In this document: positions 37,790 to 49,075 of the stretch, in pieces
How positions within the stretch are numbered: position 1 is the first letter of the stretch
Layout: each line of letters opens with the position of its first letter
Assembly: GCA_013399115.1 (NCBI GenBank)
Contig: VXAA01002967.1
Span: 7,429 to 71,428 of the forward strand
Direction: 5' to 3'
Origin: Anseranas semipalmata
Lineage: Eukaryota > Chordata > Aves > Anseriformes > Anseranatidae
Length of the DNA: 64,000 nucleotides
Position numbers and translations under genes: made by a program
Notes under the pieces: generated by a model
Seen by the model: the letters and a program-made list of their open reading frames with translations, nothing else
Database searches by the model: none
What the model was told of the DNA's origin: nothing

Positions 37790-37827
<38 letters not shown>
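37779..37827. repeat. (AT)6-(GT)6-(AT)12 compound microsatellite
   Basis: AT run at 37779-37790, GT run at 37791-37802, second AT run at 37803-37827. Nearly 50 bases of strictly alternating purine-pyrimidine sequence with a GT core inside AT arms. Confidence 0.92.
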
Positions 37828-40631
37828 ACTCAGGTAAAAAAATAAAATAGTCTATTTTAACAAGGGCTGAGATGCTAATAGGTGGCAATTCATTGTCCTC
37901 AGATGATTAAGGGAAAAATGAAGCAGAAGAAAAAGTTTCCAGGCTAACACTTCGACTGGGAGCATCAGGATTTCAAACACTAGTAGGAGTTAGAAGAGTG
38001 CATCAGTGAAATAAAGATATTTTACTCATTTCCCTCCACTAAGATGTCAACTCTGCCATACTTACTGCAGTACAGCAGTCACACTGGAAAACCAGTAATT
38101 ATATTTCCACCAGTCCTCAGCATTTTGCAGCTACAAAGTATAATTTGTTTCTGTGGCATCATGCGATCCTAGGTGCTTGTAGATAAATGTACAGAGTACT
38201 GCAGTCCTAATGTGCTTGTTATCTGAATTCTGGGCTACCCCAATGATAATTTCTACCAGAAGAGACATCATGCCTAATACTGCTAATTTATGAAGTGATG
38301 GAGTAGCAGCTCTAAACCTGTTTTGGACAGTGAGCTCCCAAAATCTTTGCATATTCCTCTCTTGTTTCCTCCAGAATTCCTATCTCCTCCACTCCCCTGC
38401 TTGTCTACCATGTACCCTATAACGAAATCCTTGACAAGACTATATTGCTTTTTTATTGATTTATTCATTTTTATTTTAGAAATACGGGCTGGGGTCCTCT
38501 GTCATCTGCTTCCCACCTCTAATCTGAGAGCTTAAGAGAGAAAACAATCAATTCAGACATCTACTTTGGCTCCACACTCCTGCATGTGAATTTTCTTGAT
38601 GCTATTGGAAATGAAACTTATGATACATAGAACGATACTATGACCCCCTATTGTTCTCAAGGCAAAGGAGAGTGAAACAGCTAAAGGTAGCCGCGGTGCA
38701 AAGTGTGGACAGGTGTTCAGGTCCATGCAAATGACAGCAACAGCACTGGTATTGAACCTGGGGCTGGGACACTGCCTCAGGAGCAGCCTCTCATCATCCT
38801 TCAGACACAATTTTGTCTTACCCTATAAAACCTTTCCCATTGGTTGCTTTTCTTCTTCTTTTCCACCTTCCCTCGCCTTCAAGGCATTTATTTGCTGGGG
38901 TAGAGTGTTCACTTAATGTCACAGAAAAGATTTCTTTTTGGCCTAATGACAAATAGCAATTGCTATGGTCACTTGGTCTTCATTTTGAAGGCAATAAAAA
39001 GAAGGAAGAGAAAGGTGAGTGAAGCCTCAGTAGCCACTAATACCTCATAACCATTTTTTTCCTTTGATAAATTAGCTTCAACAGCCACTTGACCAAAACA
39101 GCCTGCAATCTGATTTTGTAGCTTCTGTCTGGTACCTTAACGAAGCACTGACACTGGAACAAAGTACAAGCTATACTGAAAACATACACTGCTGACTTAT
39201 GCTCAAAGTATTCATAGAAACAGCACATCATAAGTAATGTGGGGTTTGGTTTCATTTCCAGTTTATTTAATGAAGCTAACTCACTGGGCCTTTATTGCTG
39301 AAAAGGAAACATTCCTGATTTTGTATCATTTGTATTTCAGTACACTATTTTTTGATTTTGCAAAGACAAAGTGGGAGTACTCAAGAATTTTCTGTGCTTT
39401 AACTAAATATCTTGATTTCAGATCTTGAAATCAGATCTGGACACATTTTTTAATATTTATGAATCATAAAGGAGAAGTAACATTTATCACAGTCTCCTAT
39501 CTGCAGTATATAAAATCCATGATAATCATGTCTGCTGTCATTCCCTGAAGAGGAGAAGAAAGAAGAATACTAGTTTCCTAGAGCATCTGCCTCTCAGCAT
39601 CTGCCTCTCTCCTTGCCTGGGTCTGCATTCCTCAGCACAGAGCGGGTAAAGAGAAACTCCAGAACAGACTGGAGTGTTAGCCTGTGTACTGTTTTTTGAG
39701 GAGGTCTGTGAGTGCTGCTTTGTGTTCTGAAAGGGAAGAGAATAGCAATAATAACACATCTAGTGCCCAGCAAAGGGTTACCTTTTAAAAGCCTGCAGTT
39801 TCCCCACCAGCTAGCTTGGAGGTGCTGGAGCCAACAATAATTTGATATGATTAGGTCATGACCCAAAAGAGGAGGAATGGTGTTTCTTACCACCAGAGAA
39901 TTTAAGCACAGCTGATGAAAAGAGTAGACTGTGGGTTTTAGAAAACAAAAAGAAGAAAATAACTTTCCACATGGGATAGGATTCACATATGGATCTCATT
40001 GCCAGGGTAAGTGGGGTTCAGACAGGGACTAGACAAGCTTACATGAAAATGGGCCTATGAGTGGCCCCAAGCACAACAAGCAGGGAACAAAACCATCATC
40101 TACTGTCCAGTGGAGTCAGCCTTGCACACTCCTGGATGAAAAGTTACGTATGCAGTATTTCATGATTGCAACTGCTCATCTGCCTGCCATGAGAGAGACA
40201 TACACAGAACACAGGGAGTCAGGTATATGCTGCAAACGTCACGTTGGCTCTGAGTTTCTGGGTTTCCCCGTGGGGGGATTGGCTTAAGCCTACCTGTGTC
40301 TGTATACGATGCTCCTTGAGCCAACACTTCAGCTGGGAAGAGCATTCATATCCCTTGGCTGACCCACCAGGTGTTATCTGATCAGATACATAAGGTGGTA
40401 AAATGTTCTCTTTTAAGCCCTTGTAACAATCCTGCAGCAAAGCAAGAGTGCACATTTTTTAACAGTATGATGATGATATATGAATTCACAGGGAAAGCAA
40501 AGACTTAATCCTCTAGGGAAATATTCAAGTGAACTGTTGGAGCGTACCATGATGCACTGAACCCAGAGCCAGTCTGCCCTAAGCGAACACTGCACTGAGC
40601 GGGGCAGCTGCCCCTCCCTGCTCCCACAGCA
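37828..40631. other. Unannotated DNA
   Basis: No recognised gene. A small hairpin ('tgatttca' and 'tgaaatca' around 'gatct') lies at about 39412-39434. Open frames up to 130 codons on the minus strand (39594-39986) are unrecognised. Confidence 0.45.
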
Positions 40632-40733
40632 AGTATGTATATTTTAAATTGTTTTTTTTTTAGTACGTATATTTTTAATAGTTTTTTTTTTTTGTACATA
40701 TTTTTTTTATATTTTTTTTTTTTTTTTTTTTTT
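40632..40733. repeat. T-rich tandem repeat, period about 30-33 bp, 3 copies
   Basis: Three units, each a 'agtatgtatattttaa'-like head followed by a run of 9-23 T. The heads diverge ('gtatgtat', 'gtacgtat', 'gtacatat') and the T runs lengthen toward the end. It could be an amplified poly-T junction. Confidence 0.8.
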
Positions 40734-41411
40734 AACAACAGGTGTGCAGGCAGGGAAGAGGAGGTCGAAGGGGAGAATAGGGGAAAAAACAATGCTGGGG
40801 GAATCTAGAGTCACTTGTGTGAAAGGGAAACATGTCAGTGAGGATGTCAAGGCACTTGCAGGCAGTGAGGCAGCATGAGAAAGCATGTATCCAAACGCCT
40901 CCAGAACAAGTGGGCAATGTTCCTGGTTTGCTTATGGGTGAGACAGGAGGGGATGAAGATGAGAAGAGCTCTTCCATCACTCAGGAAAATGGGGAGCAGC
41001 AACTGGGTTGTTGGCAACTTTCACATCTGGGCATGGAAATTCCTTCCCGTGGCCTTTACAATGCTCGTGATTTTCCAAAGGGTTTCAGTCATCTTCCCCT
41101 CTTCCTTTAAACTGCACAGGAGAGGCAAGGCATAAATTTGAGCACCTGTACTAGGCCTGAAAAGCTATGAGAAAAATTCTGAAGAGTAAGATTTTGGGTC
41201 AGATGCAATCATCTCCTACCATCATTAAGTGCTGGAACATTGTGTTGGTGTGTCAACAAGTGTTTAGATATTGGTCCTGTGATACTGTGCCTTGAAAAAG
41301 AGCAGGCTTTGCACAGGCTAAATCTGCTGCTGCAAACACAACATACCTTGTTCTTATCTAAGTAATCTGATTAGGGTGTGAACTTACAAAGACTTATGTA
41401 TATAACAGCAT
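40734..41411. other. Unannotated DNA
   Basis: No recognised gene; two overlapping short plus-strand frames (40832-41110, 40875-41135) are not recognisable. Confidence 0.45.
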
Positions 41412-42505
41412 AACCATACAGTGACTCAGATAGAAAGGGATCTCTGGTTGTCATCTGGCCCTATCCCCCTGCACAGAGCACCAGTTTTAAAGTTAGGTCA
41501 CGCACACTGCTCAGGGCTTCAGCAGGCTGAGTTTTGAATATCTCCAAGGATGAAGATCCTGCAGTGTTTCTACGCATCTGTTCCAGTGTTTGACCGACCT
41601 TGTGAAGTTTTTTCCCTAAAGATCTAATTGGAATTTCTTAAGTCCCATCTTGTGTCTTGCGGCCTCTCGTTCTGTCACTGTGCACCTCTGGGAACAGCCT
41701 GGCTCCATCTTCTCTGTACCCTCCCACCAGGTAGTTACAAACAGCAGTGACATTCACTCTCTGCCTTTTCTTAATGCAGAATAAATCCCTCAGACTTTTC
41801 TTGGACACCGCATGCTCCAGCCCTTGACCATCTCAGTAGCCCTTGATTGAATTTGCTCCAGTATGCCAATGTCTTTCTCATGCTAGAAGCCTGAAAGAGG
41901 ACTCCGCACTGCCGGCATGGCCTTCCAAGTGCCCAACAGAGGTGAAGATTCACTTCCATCAACTACATTCCTGCCAATACAGGATGCAGTTGGCCCTCTT
42001 TGCTACAACAGCACACGGATGATTCATGTCTGATTTGTTGTCCATCAGGACCTCCAGCTCTGTTTTTGCAAAGCTGCTTTCCTACCTTTGACATGTACTG
42101 CTGCATGGCATTATTGCTCCCCAGGTGCAGGACATGGTATTTCCCTTTCCTCAAACTTCATGAGGTCTCTGTCAGCCCATTTTTTCCAGCCTCTCCAGGT
42201 CCCTCAGCTTGGCAGTCCTGGCCTCCAGCATATCAACCACTTTCTCTAGCTCAGTAAATACTTGTTGAGGGTATACTGTGTCCCTATCATGTAGGTTACC
42301 AATAAAAACATTGGACAGTATTGGCCCCTGCATTGAGACCTTGAGGATACCACTAGTAGCCAGTTCCTTGTAGAACTGGTGAGTGATACATGGTATATAG
42401 TAGCCTTGCAGTGACAAGGGCCAGTTCACACAAAACCCTAAATGTATCCCATCTACACCCATGGGCTTGTGTATGGCATATTTGCTTAAATGGTTGCAAA
42501 CAGAC
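41412..42505 (-). mobile_element. CR1 LINE, 5'-truncated, internally deleted
   Basis: Reading the plus strand, the antisense CR1 3' end begins at about 41412 ('agaaagggatctctgg'). It continues through 'gagttttgaatatctccaag' (41530-41549), 'cctggctccatcttctctgt' (41699-41718) and 'gacctccagctctgtttttg' (42050-42069). Near 42121-42170 'aggtgcaggacatggtattt' is the family's 'caggtgcaggactttgcact' block. It ends around 42505 at the segment encoding the KPMGxDGIH motif. About 1.1 kb remain of an element with a full length near 4.5 kb. Its 5' side abuts the tandem array that begins at about 42540. Confidence 0.88.
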
Positions 42506-42507
42506 AC
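41963..42507 (-). pseudogene. CR1 reverse-transcriptase remnant
   Basis: Two minus-strand frames carry RT text. The upstream one (42172-42507) reads HKPMGVDGIH, then QGPILSNVFI and DLERLEKMG; the downstream one (41963-42154) reads VLHLGSNNAM. In active elements KPMGxDGIH and the QGS-type motif are separated by roughly a hundred residues, but here by only about 32, so an internal deletion is present. The region that should hold the catalytic Asp-Asp pair (about 42240-42262) reads VFTELEK-like text without the pair. The product cannot be active. Confidence 0.72.
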
Positions 42508-42539
42508 AGCTATGTGGGGCTCAGAAAGTGTCTTCCAAA

Positions 42540-43159
42540 GTAAACTTATGACTGATGATAAAATTCTCCTCTGAAGAATATCGAGGCACCAGACAGAGCG
42601 GGGTCCTCTCCCTACAGGTCAGCCTGGTGTTAGGGATGAGATGAAGAGAAAGCCCAGAGGTATGTTTGGAGAAGCACTGCTGAAGAAAACTAAGGGCATA
42701 TGCTAAAATTCTCCTCTGAGAAATATTAGTCAGGCAAGGGTTAGGGCTAAGATGAAGAGAAAGGTCAGCACTCTGGGGAATATTGGGTCTCTGCTCAGAG
42801 AGTGGCCCTGGGTCTACAGGTCCCCTTGGGGTGGAAAGAAAGAGAAAGCCCAGAGCTGCAGCTGGAGTTGGGCTGGCCTTCTCATTGGAGGAACATTTAA
42901 ACTCTGGATAGAATATGGTCCCTGACCCATGGGGTGGACTTCCCCTCAGTGTTTTGGATTGTGATGAGACACAACCCAGAGCTGCAGTGGAGGTGGAAAG
43001 GAAACAGCATCTTCTTCTAAGGAGCTGTGAGTCTCAGGGTACAGTGGGATACTTGTAGGATTAGGGTTTAGACTGAGAGAAGGGGAGCTCTGAGCTACAG
43101 CTGGAATATGGCTGGGAAAGGTCTGCCAAAGAAAACAGGGCAGGAACTTGAACTAACAG
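42540..43159 (+). repeat. Degenerate tandem array, left part
   Basis: Recurring same-orientation modules: 'aaattctcctctga-gaatatt', 'gggttaggg-tgagatgaag', 'agagaaagcccagagctgcag', 'gctggagttgggctgg', and 'ctgccaaagaaaac'. The 'agagaaagcccagag' word recurs at about 42645, 42757, 42841, 42965 and 43075, giving spacings of roughly 85-125 bp. Copies are diverged and some modules are missing. The array is cut by a CR1 at about 43160 and continues at about 43757. Confidence 0.7.
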
Positions 43160-43757
43160 TACTAACAGAACCAACAATATTCTGGGCTGTATTAGGAGTA
43201 TTGCCACCATGTTCAGGGAGGTGATCCTTCCCCTTTACTCAGCACTGGTGAGGCCACACCTGGAGTACTGTGCCCATTCCTGGGCTCTGCAGTACAAGAG
43301 AGGCATAGACATACTGGAGAGAGTCCAGCAAGGGGCCATGGTGACTGAGGGACTAGAACATCTCTCATACAAGGAAAGGCTGAGAGACCTGAGACTATTC
43401 AGCCTGGAGAGGAGAAGGCTCAAAGGGATCTCATCAATGTCTATAAATAACTGGAGGGAGAGTGCAGAGAGGACAGAGCCAGGCTCTTTTCAGTGGTGCC
43501 CAGTGATACGACAAGAGGCCATGGGCATAAACTGAAACACAGGCGGTGCCATCTGAACACCAGGAAGTACTTCTTTACTCTGAGGATGACCAACTTGCCC
43601 AGAGAGGTGGTGGAGTCTCCATCCTTGATGATATTCAAAAGCTGTCTGGACATGGTCCTGGGCAACCTGCTCCACACTTCCCTGCTTGAGCAGGGGGGAT
43701 GGACTAAGTGACCTCCAGAGGTCCCTTCCCACCTCAACCATAGTATGATTTTATGAA
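43160..43757 (+). mobile_element. CR1 LINE, 5'-truncated, inserted into the tandem array
   Basis: Begins around 43160 with 'accaacaatattctgggctg', continues 'tcagggaggtgatccttccc' (43213-43232), 'caggccacacctggagtact'-like text, 'cctggagaggagaaggctca' (43402-43421) and 'cccagagaggtggtggagtc' (43598-43617). It ends at 'tagtatgattttatg' (43741-43755), a variant of the CR1 3' terminus. About 600 bp. It is the least diverged CR1 in the window and so probably among the youngest. Array sequence lies on both sides. Confidence 0.92.
43209..43711 (+). pseudogene. CR1 reverse-transcriptase C-terminal remnant, frameshifted
   Basis: The first frame (43209-43535) reads [19 protein letters not shown], then LEHLSYKERLRDLRLFSLER, typical of the C-terminal part of CR1 ORF2 downstream of the catalytic motifs. 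From about 43490 the similarity moves to another frame (43493-43711) reading [19 protein letters not shown] and then [11 protein letters not shown]. At least one frameshift lies near 43480-43500, and a short deletion is apparent before '[11 protein letters not shown]', where the expected 'EHWNR'-type segment is missing. Not functional. Confidence 0.82.
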
Positions 43758-44870
43758 CTCTCTCTCCTCTAAGCAAAACTGAGGCTCTGGGTGGAGCAGA
43801 GTTTGCAGCCTATGCCAGGCAGCAACGAGAGCAGAGCTACTCTCTAAGGGAGCAGGGTGCCAACATGGAACCGTGCAAGGGCCTAACCACCCAGGGCCCA
43901 GCCCCACAGTACCTGAGTGAGGCAAGCTGGCAGACCCAGAGATGGTGGCCAGGCTCAAGGCAGGTCCAGAGTCAATCCAGGAAGTCAATCCATGGGTTAG
44001 GATGAGGTCCAGTGATTGCCACCAGAGCCATGGTATTGAGGAGCCAAGGACAAGCCCGGAGGACTCTCCACAGGCTGGATTCAGACCAGGGAGGCAGGCT
44101 GTAACCAAGCATGGCTGAGCAGGAGACCATACTCCTCTAACATAGCTCGAGAAGGGAGCAAATGCCTTAGGCTGAGCCTAGAGCTCCTGGGCTCACAGAT
44201 GTGGGCAGAGGTCCCAGATGAGGCTGATCAGGGACATTACAATTTATTAGGTACCTGAGGGTCCTGACAGCCTATGGGTCAGCCTAGGAACAGGGTTAGG
44301 ATCGGAGATGAGAAAAAGTGAAAACTCAGAGCTATGGTTACATGGGGGTTGGCAGGAGGACACGAGAGAAGAATGAAAGCTGGAAAAAGCATCCTCTGCT
44401 GAGGCACACTTAGTCTGTGGGAGGGCTGGGCTGTTGTTTTCATGGCTCAGACTAGGGTGAAAGCTAAAGTAAAGGAAAAGTGAAAGCTGGACACTTGTCA
44501 CTGGGGCTGAAAGAAGCTGCCAAAGGAAACTGAGGTGTGATACCAGAATCCATCTCCGAGGAATACTAAATATCAGGACAGTAGGTACCCTGTCAGGTAG
44601 GTCAGTCAATGGTTAGGGTTGAGAGAGGCAGGGATAGAGGGAGGGAGAAAGCTCAGAGCTTTGGTGTGAGGCTGGGCAGGGGCTGCCAAAGGAACCCGAG
44701 GGCAGCAAAAATAATCATCTCTGAGGAGCTTTTAGTTGTTGAGAGGATGGGGTGCCTACTCTGAGACACAGAACAGGGTTAGCATTAGGGTAGAGAGAAG
44801 GGAAACTTTACTTTGAGTGGGGCTGGAAAACTGTTCTCCAAGTGAATCAGAGGGCTAGTGCTAGAGATGT
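43758..44870 (+). repeat. Degenerate tandem array, right part
   Basis: Array modules resume directly after the CR1: 'tctctcctctaagcaaaact' followed by 'gaggctctgggtggagcag'. They recur with wider spacing near 44290-44330, 44457-44560, 44610-44715 and 44775-44865. Clear repeated words are 'ggttagggttgagag' (44612), 'gagaaagctcagagctttgg' (44646), 'gctgccaaaggaaactgagg' (44517) and 'gctgccaaaggaacccgagg' (44683). Spacing is about 150-180 bp. The block at 43850-44200 is too diverged for units to be defined. No coding content recognised. Confidence 0.65.
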
Positions 44871-47800
44871 CTTTTCTCATTTAATTTACTTTGTGATTTA
44901 CCACTGACATTTTTGCTGTGTGCATGAGGCCCTAGTCAATGCAATCTTTATGGAAATTTCTTGCTAAAATCTAGAATATTCCTGTTTCTACTCTCCAGGC
45001 AAAACGCAGCCTCACAAGCCACCTGTTGTTGCAGGGAGGGTTAAGTAAGGGTGACACTGGGACCTTCCCATCTTCCTAGTCTCTGCAGTAGGCTCCCTGC
45101 TGCACTGCTTGACATACGGAATAAAAAGAAAACAACAACTAGGAACCAAAACACTTTAAAACATTTCCTAAGGGCAGTGGTAAAGCATTTACGTAACAAT
45201 GTCTTAAGTCAGAACAAAATATTAAAATAAATATTTGGGGTGGGAACGGGAAGCTCAAACCATATTTTTCTCTTGGTACATGGAACGGCTGCTGCTGTCA
45301 CCAGCTGCGCGCCTGGGGGAAGGCAGCTCTCTGCCGCGGTGGAACAGAGAGGCCTCAGCAACGAGGGACTGAAGCATCAGTGCCCCGGAGGTGACAGACA
45401 ATTTAAAGAGGTTTCATAAAACTATCGGCCAACACTTTACAGCGTGGATCGCTCAACCAAGCACCTGAATTCAGATTGGGTGCTCAGTCCTGTGAGCACC
45501 TGCATGCGAGAGCAGCTTTGTGCAGGCGAGCGGGCCCACCAAACTCCGGGGGTCTTGGACCAGCTGACCCTGGCAGCAGGGCTGTGGTGACACCAGATGT
45601 CAGCTGTTTGGCCGTGCTCCGAAGGCTCTCTTGGCTGAGCAGCCGTGGCGGTGGCTGGGGAGGTTGAAGGTCTGGGTGTTTTCTGGTAATTCAGATCATT
45701 TCAGTGACCTGGTTTCCAGTCTGGCTGGAGAGAAGTGCTGGGGCAGCACAACAGAGGCTGGGAACAGCAGCACAGGTGCCAGCAGGGAGGAAATACCCTG
45801 CACTGCTTTTTCCCTCCAGGGAAATCTATCATGCCACCACAACGTGAGCCCTCATCTCTTCCACTGTGGGTTTTTTTCCTTAGCTTACCCTCTTCTCCTC
45901 CTTGTTCAAGCTGTTTGGATGTTATCCAGTGACCAGGGGCTTTATGGCGACTTACTCTGGCATTTAACCCTAATGACTCCCAAGAGTGAATGAAGCCACC
46001 AGGATGGGGCAAGTCCACATGTAGTATTAATAACTAGTACAGATTAGCTCAATATTAGTCACACTGACTGCAAGCTATAACATACTGTCAGGTAGATATA
46101 CCTCATTAACTAGCCTATTGCCCTTGGGATGAAAACAAGAGCCATGCCTAAGCAGGGAACTGCCCCATCTCATCAGTTCTAGCAATTTTTCCCAAATAGG
46201 GCCACTAGCTGAGCAATAGTCATTTCTCCTTCAGGCACGATACCCTGTGATCAACATACACTCGGGGCTAGGACAGGGCTCTGCACACTCACACCAACAT
46301 ACGAAACACATATTCGACTGCATTCGACTGTCCCTGCTGCCAGCTAGGAGAGTGGCATGCAGGTCCTGGCTCAGCAGTGCAGTTGCACCGGGACAATAGT
46401 ACTGGAAAACAGATCTTGGCAGGGCCGTGGGGGTGAGTTTCCAGTCACTTTGTCTTGTTAGCGGATACGTGATGGTTCAATTCATGCAAAGGAGTCATTT
46501 GTTCAGGTCAAACTCCTATTCATGACAGTCAAATGCTGACTCAGAGAAGGGGAATAAAAAGTTTCCTTGAAAACCCACAGCAGCTTTTTATGGATTTGGA
46601 CTAGGAGGCTGAGCTTCAAGAAACATGAGGGAAAGCCAAGCTGTCACTAACATCAATTAATCTTTTCAAGGTCGTATTTTACATCATTTTAATTAACTTC
46701 TATTGAGTGTAGATGTTCATTTTCCAAATGGAAATACATTCATTAGAACACTTATTAAATACCTCTGCTACACTGCCACTGAAGATTGCTAATCGGGGAG
46801 GACGCCCAGCCATTCCCCTCCACATGGGTCGGTGCCTGCCTGGCTTCCTCAAACCCTTCTCAGTTACCCGCGCCTGGGCTAACACACGGCAATGCATCTC
46901 CATGGAGAACCTTTTCTCAACCTGAGCTATAAACCCTGCAGCGGGAGAGTTTCTTGGAAACAGTGAATTCACATTGCACTGGGCAGAAGGAGAAGGTAAA
47001 GTCATGCCATGCAGAAGATCCCATTAGTGTTCTTCAAAAGCGGCTTCAGGAGAATGCAAGGCAAATTCAATTTCCATTGCACTGCCAGACTATTAACCTC
47101 TAAGTTTGCCATGTACATCTGAGGTAACAAAACAGGAAGTTTCTTGAGATCCAGAAGCTTCTCAGAGCTCCCAAGACTGAACCAAAATGACTGACATTTT
47201 CTCATTCTCTCCGTCATGCATTTGACAAAAGCAGCATAATACAATCGCCTTTACCTGGTATCAGGAGAGAAGGAATAGCCTGTATAATAAGAAGATAAAG
47301 AAGTATTGAAGGACTTTCAAAGGACATTGGTGAATCCTGAAAAACAGACAGTGTTCACTATGAGTGCATCAAGACATTCTTGAGACATGCATCCTTAAAG
47401 GGGGCAGATTATGAATGCTGTCGTGAGCTATGAAATTCAGAGCTCTAACTCACCACTGACCTAAAAATACCTTGCAAGAGTTTGGGGAAGTTGCATCTTT
47501 CTTTTCATTTTGATTTGCAAGAGGGTACTGATGAAGTTATGAATCGGGGTTTGCAAGGCTTACCTCCATTAAGTAATACTGAGTGGTGGTTGTGTGACCT
47601 TGTATTCTTAGCTGGTGTTTTCAGTCCTCTCACAAAGAAGCTCCAAAGTCCCAGAAAATTCACATCTCCTCTGCTTGGCTGTGTGAATTCATCTGAAGGA
47701 ACATTGATTCAGACTGCAAAAGTCCCATTCGGGCACGAACAAAAAAGATGTTAAACTCTCCCTCTGTGCCTTTGCAGATGGGATGTGGATCAGGTTACCT

Positions 47801-48099
47801 AAAGATACTTCTTGCAAATTAATTTTACCATCCAGGCCTTGCTTTTGTCCGTTGTATGATACTGTCTGAATGAAACTGAGACCACCCTATTCCAACATGA
47901 ATTATCCACCTGCTTGCTTTCATGGAAAATTCCAGTATACCTTATCACTAATTGTCTCATACCATCCTAAATTAAATTAAATTGGATTAAAATTACTCAT
48001 CCAGGCTGCAAACTTGTATAGACTAACTAAAAATATCAGATTTGGAAATTTTACCTACAGAACAAAGTCATTTTTATTTTATGACTGAGGAAATCCTAC
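44871..48099. other. Unannotated DNA, partly CpG-enriched
   Basis: No gene recognised. 45270-45660 is GC-rich with several CpGs ('gctgcgcgcctggg', 'ctgccgcggtgg'), but I find no exon-like frame or promoter element that I trust. 46300-46330 contains a duplicated 'attcgactg'. The remainder is ordinary. Confidence 0.4.
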
Positions 48100-48170
48100 T
48101 GGACTCAAATCCTAAATCTGCCCTGACTGAAGTCTTTGGGAGTTTTGCTCTGTCATTTAAAGAGACTTTA
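48100..48170 (+). repeat. Possible ancient amniote repeat relic
   Basis: The stretch 'ctgccctgactgaagtcttt' followed by 'gggagttttgctctgtcatt' resembles a short repeat common in sauropsid genomes, with the form 'ctgaagtcaatgggagttttgcc'. The match is short and made from memory, and the family name is not known to me. Confidence 0.3.
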
Positions 48171-48779
48171 ATTACTCTTCCATTCCATAGTACCTTCTGG
48201 TAAGCATAAGGAGGTTAATTACTTCCTGAGTGGTATCTGCTTCATATTATTATTAATTATTTAGTAATTAATTATGAGGCATTGCCTCCCAGGGATGTGT
48301 GTGAGCAATGGCAGTCACCAATAAAAACAGCCTCTGCCCCAAGGAATTTCCAATCTCCTCTTTTCATTTGTATGACCAACAAGGCATAGCTTCATTTACA
48401 CAGTAACTTGCCCAAAACAAATGAAAAAAAAAAAAATAGCAGTCTGTCCAAGACCGAGGAGGAACCAGAGGTTTACAGGATGGGCAATGCACGCGCCTGT
48501 TACATGTTCACACCCAAGAGCAGGGAGCAAATGCAAATATTCAGCCTCAGCTGACTGTTCTCTGGGAAGCACACACCTGGCATTTGCTCACGAAATCTGC
48601 CTCCCGGGTCCTGCCGTAGCTGGAATACCCACCAGGCACAAGCGGGATTGAACATAGGGACAGAAAAACAGGCCTCTTCAGAGACTGAGACCGAAACACC
48701 CTAGTGGGACCACGGCTGTCCATCCAGCATCCCTGCTACAGCTCCGGACGTGAGCTCTGGCTGCTGAAAGGCTGTTAAA
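48171..48779. other. Unannotated DNA
   Basis: AT-rich at 48240-48275, an A run at 48424-48436, otherwise no recognised feature. Confidence 0.45.
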
Positions 48780-49075
48780 AATACGCCTGCTCCGGAGGAG
48801 GAGATACAGCAGAAATAGCTTCTAGCTGTTCCCCAGCTCCTGACAGCCCGCGCTGCAGTCGCGGGGCGAGCTTCTGAGCCGGGGCTCTGCTCCACCGCCC
48901 ACTGGCGCAGCTCCACGGTCCGCACCCTGATGAAGGCAGAGGGTAAGCAGCCTTCCCGCAAGCAGGCTTCACCCTGTACTGCGAAGAAGAGCCATCCCAA
49001 GGGCCGTTCTTCTGCCTCCGAAACTGGTAGCGAGGAAAGGGGAGTTCAAACGTACCGGAGCAAGGCGGTACACAG
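48780..49075. promoter_or_regulatory. Short CpG-rich patch
   Basis: GC-rich with a high local density of CpG: about ten CpGs fall within 48845-48930 (for example 'cccgcgctgcagtcgcgggg'), with more to 49070. The flanks are CpG-poor. The size is at the lower limit for a CpG island. Overlapping open frames exist on both strands (minus 48701-49000 and 48775-49095), but none is recognisable. It could be a small unmethylated regulatory element or chance composition. No TATA box or splice pattern supports a promoter call. Confidence 0.3.

Noticed and set aside
42600..44800. TTAGGG-like words suggesting an interstitial telomeric array
   Set aside because: They occur once per long unit, not as tandem hexamers, so this is not telomeric repeat DNA.
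42540..44870. CRISPR-like repeat/spacer pattern
   Set aside because: Units are long, diverged and without constant-length spacers, and the context is vertebrate.
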